This document shows, piece by piece, positions 63,401 through 64,000 of a stretch of DNA of 64,000 bases (position 1 is its first letter; each line of letters starts with the position of its first letter). The DNA lies in the NCBI RefSeq assembly GCF_900258045.1, contig NZ_OGVD01000004.1, positions 1,054,001 through 1,118,000 of the forward strand, in the 5' to 3' direction. Made by a program: the position numbers and the translations under genes. This DNA is from Sphingorhabdus sp. EL138. Lineage in GTDB: Bacteria > Pseudomonadota > Alphaproteobacteria > Sphingomonadales > Sphingomonadaceae. Under the pieces are notes generated by a model. It did not search any database. It was not told where the DNA came from and saw only the letters and a list, made by a program, of their open reading frames with translations.

Positions 63401-64000
63401 CTTGCTGGCGCGACCCCGGGGACACGGATACGGTGACAGTTTTGACTTGCTCACCCAGATATTCCACCCGAACAACTTGCCGCCCGCGCGGTACTGCGGG
63501 AAAATAATATTGGCCGCGATCATCTGTAATCGCTTCCAGATTTGTTCCGTCTATGCGTACCAACGCACCCCGCAAAGCGCTACCGGTACTAGTGTTCACG
63601 ACCGTACCGGAAACTATACCGGTGCTACGACCTTCCGGCGAGCGATCGTCTTGAACAGCCGCTCCAGCAGAAGTGTTTTGAACGACCGCAGGCGCCGCGG
63701 AGGCCGCAGTTGCTGATGGTGCTGCTCTGTTTCGCAACAACCGTGATGTATTTGCAATCCGGAGAGCCAGTACATTTGGTTCGATTTCACGAAAGGAAAT
63801 GGCTGTATCGCGTAGCAACAGACGCAGCGCCTGTATCGGGGTCAAACGACCGGACACGGCATTTGCCCGCTTATTCGCAACCATCTCCGGTGGATAGACC
63901 AGATTTTTTCCGGTCTTCAGCGCATAGCTTTTCAAGGCAGAGGACAAAGCCTGGTCCGGCATGTTGAAAAATATCGCCTGTTCTTGGGCATGGGCCGATC
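60459..64000 (-). CDS. TonB-dependent receptor with N-terminal STN domain (5' end outside window)
   Basis: The frame stays open to the right edge, so the true start lies beyond it. At the edge the sequence reads SAHAQEQAIFFNMPDQALSS, which looks like the end of a signal peptide followed directly by an STN domain; the ATG at 63962 falls inside that domain and is not the start. A carboxypeptidase-like regulatory domain follows (GTVVNTSTGSALRGALVRIDG), then a plug (SEALRRVPGVAFGRDNA, RGFSSEAINVQLNGLEL) and a large barrel ending in Phe (TMGVRARF). The STN domain suggests surface signalling to an anti-sigma factor or a large-substrate transducer. The ligand is unknown. Confidence 0.93.
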   Translation of the reverse strand, partial: SAHAQEQAIFFNMPDQALSSALKSYALKTGKNLVYPPEMVANKRANAVSGRLTPIQALRLLLRDTAISFREIEPNVLALRIANTSRLLRNRAAPSATAASAAPAVVQNTSAGAAVQDDRSPEGRSTGIVSGTVVNTSTGSALRGALVRIDGTNLEAITDDRGQYYFPAVPRGRQVVRVEYLGEQVKTVTVSVSPGSRQQANVQVGEANQDIVVFGYRSSIQQALNKQKNADNNATIVSSDLLGGFPAETVSEALRRVPGVAFGRDNATGEGSRITVRGFSSEAINVQLNGLELQGTNFERTVDLSGFLADNISEIRIQKSLLPSHESNGSGGLVEIETKSGLDYGDFALNLSAEGESGFDRAFGEEYQIGGTVAKKITNNFGVAATLQYRKTDRTNYDIGILSSTPQVLPAGFTSGALVPPPAQFPFDPEFESRLLTGANYFQRDRDEENLLASVNLAWDIGSHTKLRLDLQRNQRDVVTENSRTAISYRTRGVDMPIPELGGEVRRRTTLSGLAPVTALNVVDQQIRSSSISLRGDTVLDRWTFNYKAGYSKAKAQSNNVNLTLIANVLNNLTGIIDPATAVINPDDDAAMTPRIVDGGYVIASNGIPIPSLTEQGFAIVNDPSQYNLTNASRTITDSPTEAYFLEGSARYEFGGGFLNYLEAGGKYDRSKRRSADDRFATATRGFLKPSVNYSRIFGRNTTADDIAPGLLDFPTLADIGSDGFVFPAIKPRSIDTIFDALAGLTADDPATAFNEERYRFTDATTLDPIADVGGLLPATTKEKRLAAYLEVKVVFGDFDAIGGVRFESVDRNGTVLSAPSVRLNQPGVQREPRATFVSAGLVNFVDVSGTTSTWTPSILVNYRPMDNLVARFGYFRSTVNPDFRLIRSTNRISIDLRPNFASVNIREANPDLKPSTTDNFDLDVAYYFQDTPGLIRAGLFYKKISNNFTNVFFQLAPNETVRQRVLDTFGQLAIDRPDLVDFAPDTAFTLNRPENGEGGKIYGFELELIRQLDFLPGFLKDFGVLGNLTYTKGDFPTLVTAFTPPPRQVTQLSLDRPLADQAAWVYNASINYAKGGFDGRLIYTRQSQTVTSYTARDINSILPAFSTLDLRLSYTFDKFGSNWTVFVEGDDLLRGSKEADIRNASGPTPGRSDADFFFPNTYQFNGGRSVTMGVRARF

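Noticed and set aside
63717-63962. ATG at 63962 as the start of the TonB receptor
   Set aside because: The frame stays open to the window edge with signal-peptide-like and STN residues before this ATG, so it is internal.
1-64000. CRISPR arrays, insertion sequences, prophage genes, riboswitches
   Set aside because: None seen: no spaced identical repeats outside coding regions, no transposase or integrase frame, and no leader matching a known riboswitch that I could recognise by eye.

Overview
The window is a 64 kb piece of a bacterial chromosome of moderate GC content. It most likely comes from an alphaproteobacterium of the Sphingomonadales, probably a marine relative of Sphingopyxis or Parasphingorhabdus. 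This is inferred from the short alphaproteobacterial HprK in a chvI-chvG-hprK-rapZ-EIIA-HPr operon, an exosortase A (XrtA) exopolysaccharide locus of the sphingomonad type, an alphaproteobacterial elongator-like tRNA-Met, and two well-placed GAAC-N7-GAAC elements of the kind bound by alphaproteobacterial LexA. I see no insertion sequence, prophage, CRISPR array or rRNA.

Layout. 1-2.4 kb: the start of a cysteine desulfurase that runs off the left edge, an alpha/beta hydrolase, a small membrane protein and an unknown 250-residue protein behind a candidate SOS box. 2.4-9.5 kb: pckA, divergent from an overlapping regulatory operon (ChvI/ChvG two-component system, HPr kinase, RapZ, EIIA-Man, HPr), then a TrmH-type RNA methyltransferase. 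9.5-14.6 kb: housekeeping genes (lipoprotein, rmuC, def, recR, fmt, truA). 14.6-33.2 kb: a complete XrtA exopolysaccharide locus. On the minus strand it encodes acyl-CoA ligase, PLP decarboxylase, Wza-like exporter, Wzz-like chain-length protein, tyrosine autokinase, outer-membrane barrel, ATPase, deacetylase, FemAB-like transferase, glycosyltransferase, XrtA-EpsI fusion and amidotransferase. A divergent plus-strand arm encodes a GNAT protein, an acyl carrier protein and two small hydrolases. 33.2-36.9 kb: trxB and a lower-GC group (EamA transporter, LysR regulator, RidA). 36.9-47.9 kb: a surface and signalling region with a membrane-bound AraC-type regulator, a large trimeric autotransporter adhesin, a TPR-GGDEF-EAL protein and a subtilisin-like protease with a 14-unit heptad repeat and a predicted barrel. 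48.2-53.8 kb: a sodium/solute symporter facing a TauD-type dioxygenase, aldo-keto reductase, Gfo/Idh/MocA dehydrogenase and SDR, which looks like uptake and oxidation of a small polar compound. 53.9-64 kb: tRNA-Met, ferredoxin-type reductase, RNA ligase-like protein, small membrane protein, queuosine-precursor transporter, M16 peptidase and a TonB receptor whose start lies beyond the right edge.

How it fits together. Three blocks concern the cell surface: the XrtA polysaccharide locus, the adhesin with its likely membrane regulator, and the protease next to a c-di-GMP protein. Together they suggest an organism that switches between attached and free states. The most unusual items are the membrane AraC regulator with helically phased direct repeats in front of the adhesin gene, the PF-repeat protease, the His-rich loop in peptide deformylase, and the candidate SOS boxes ahead of rmuC and an unknown gene.
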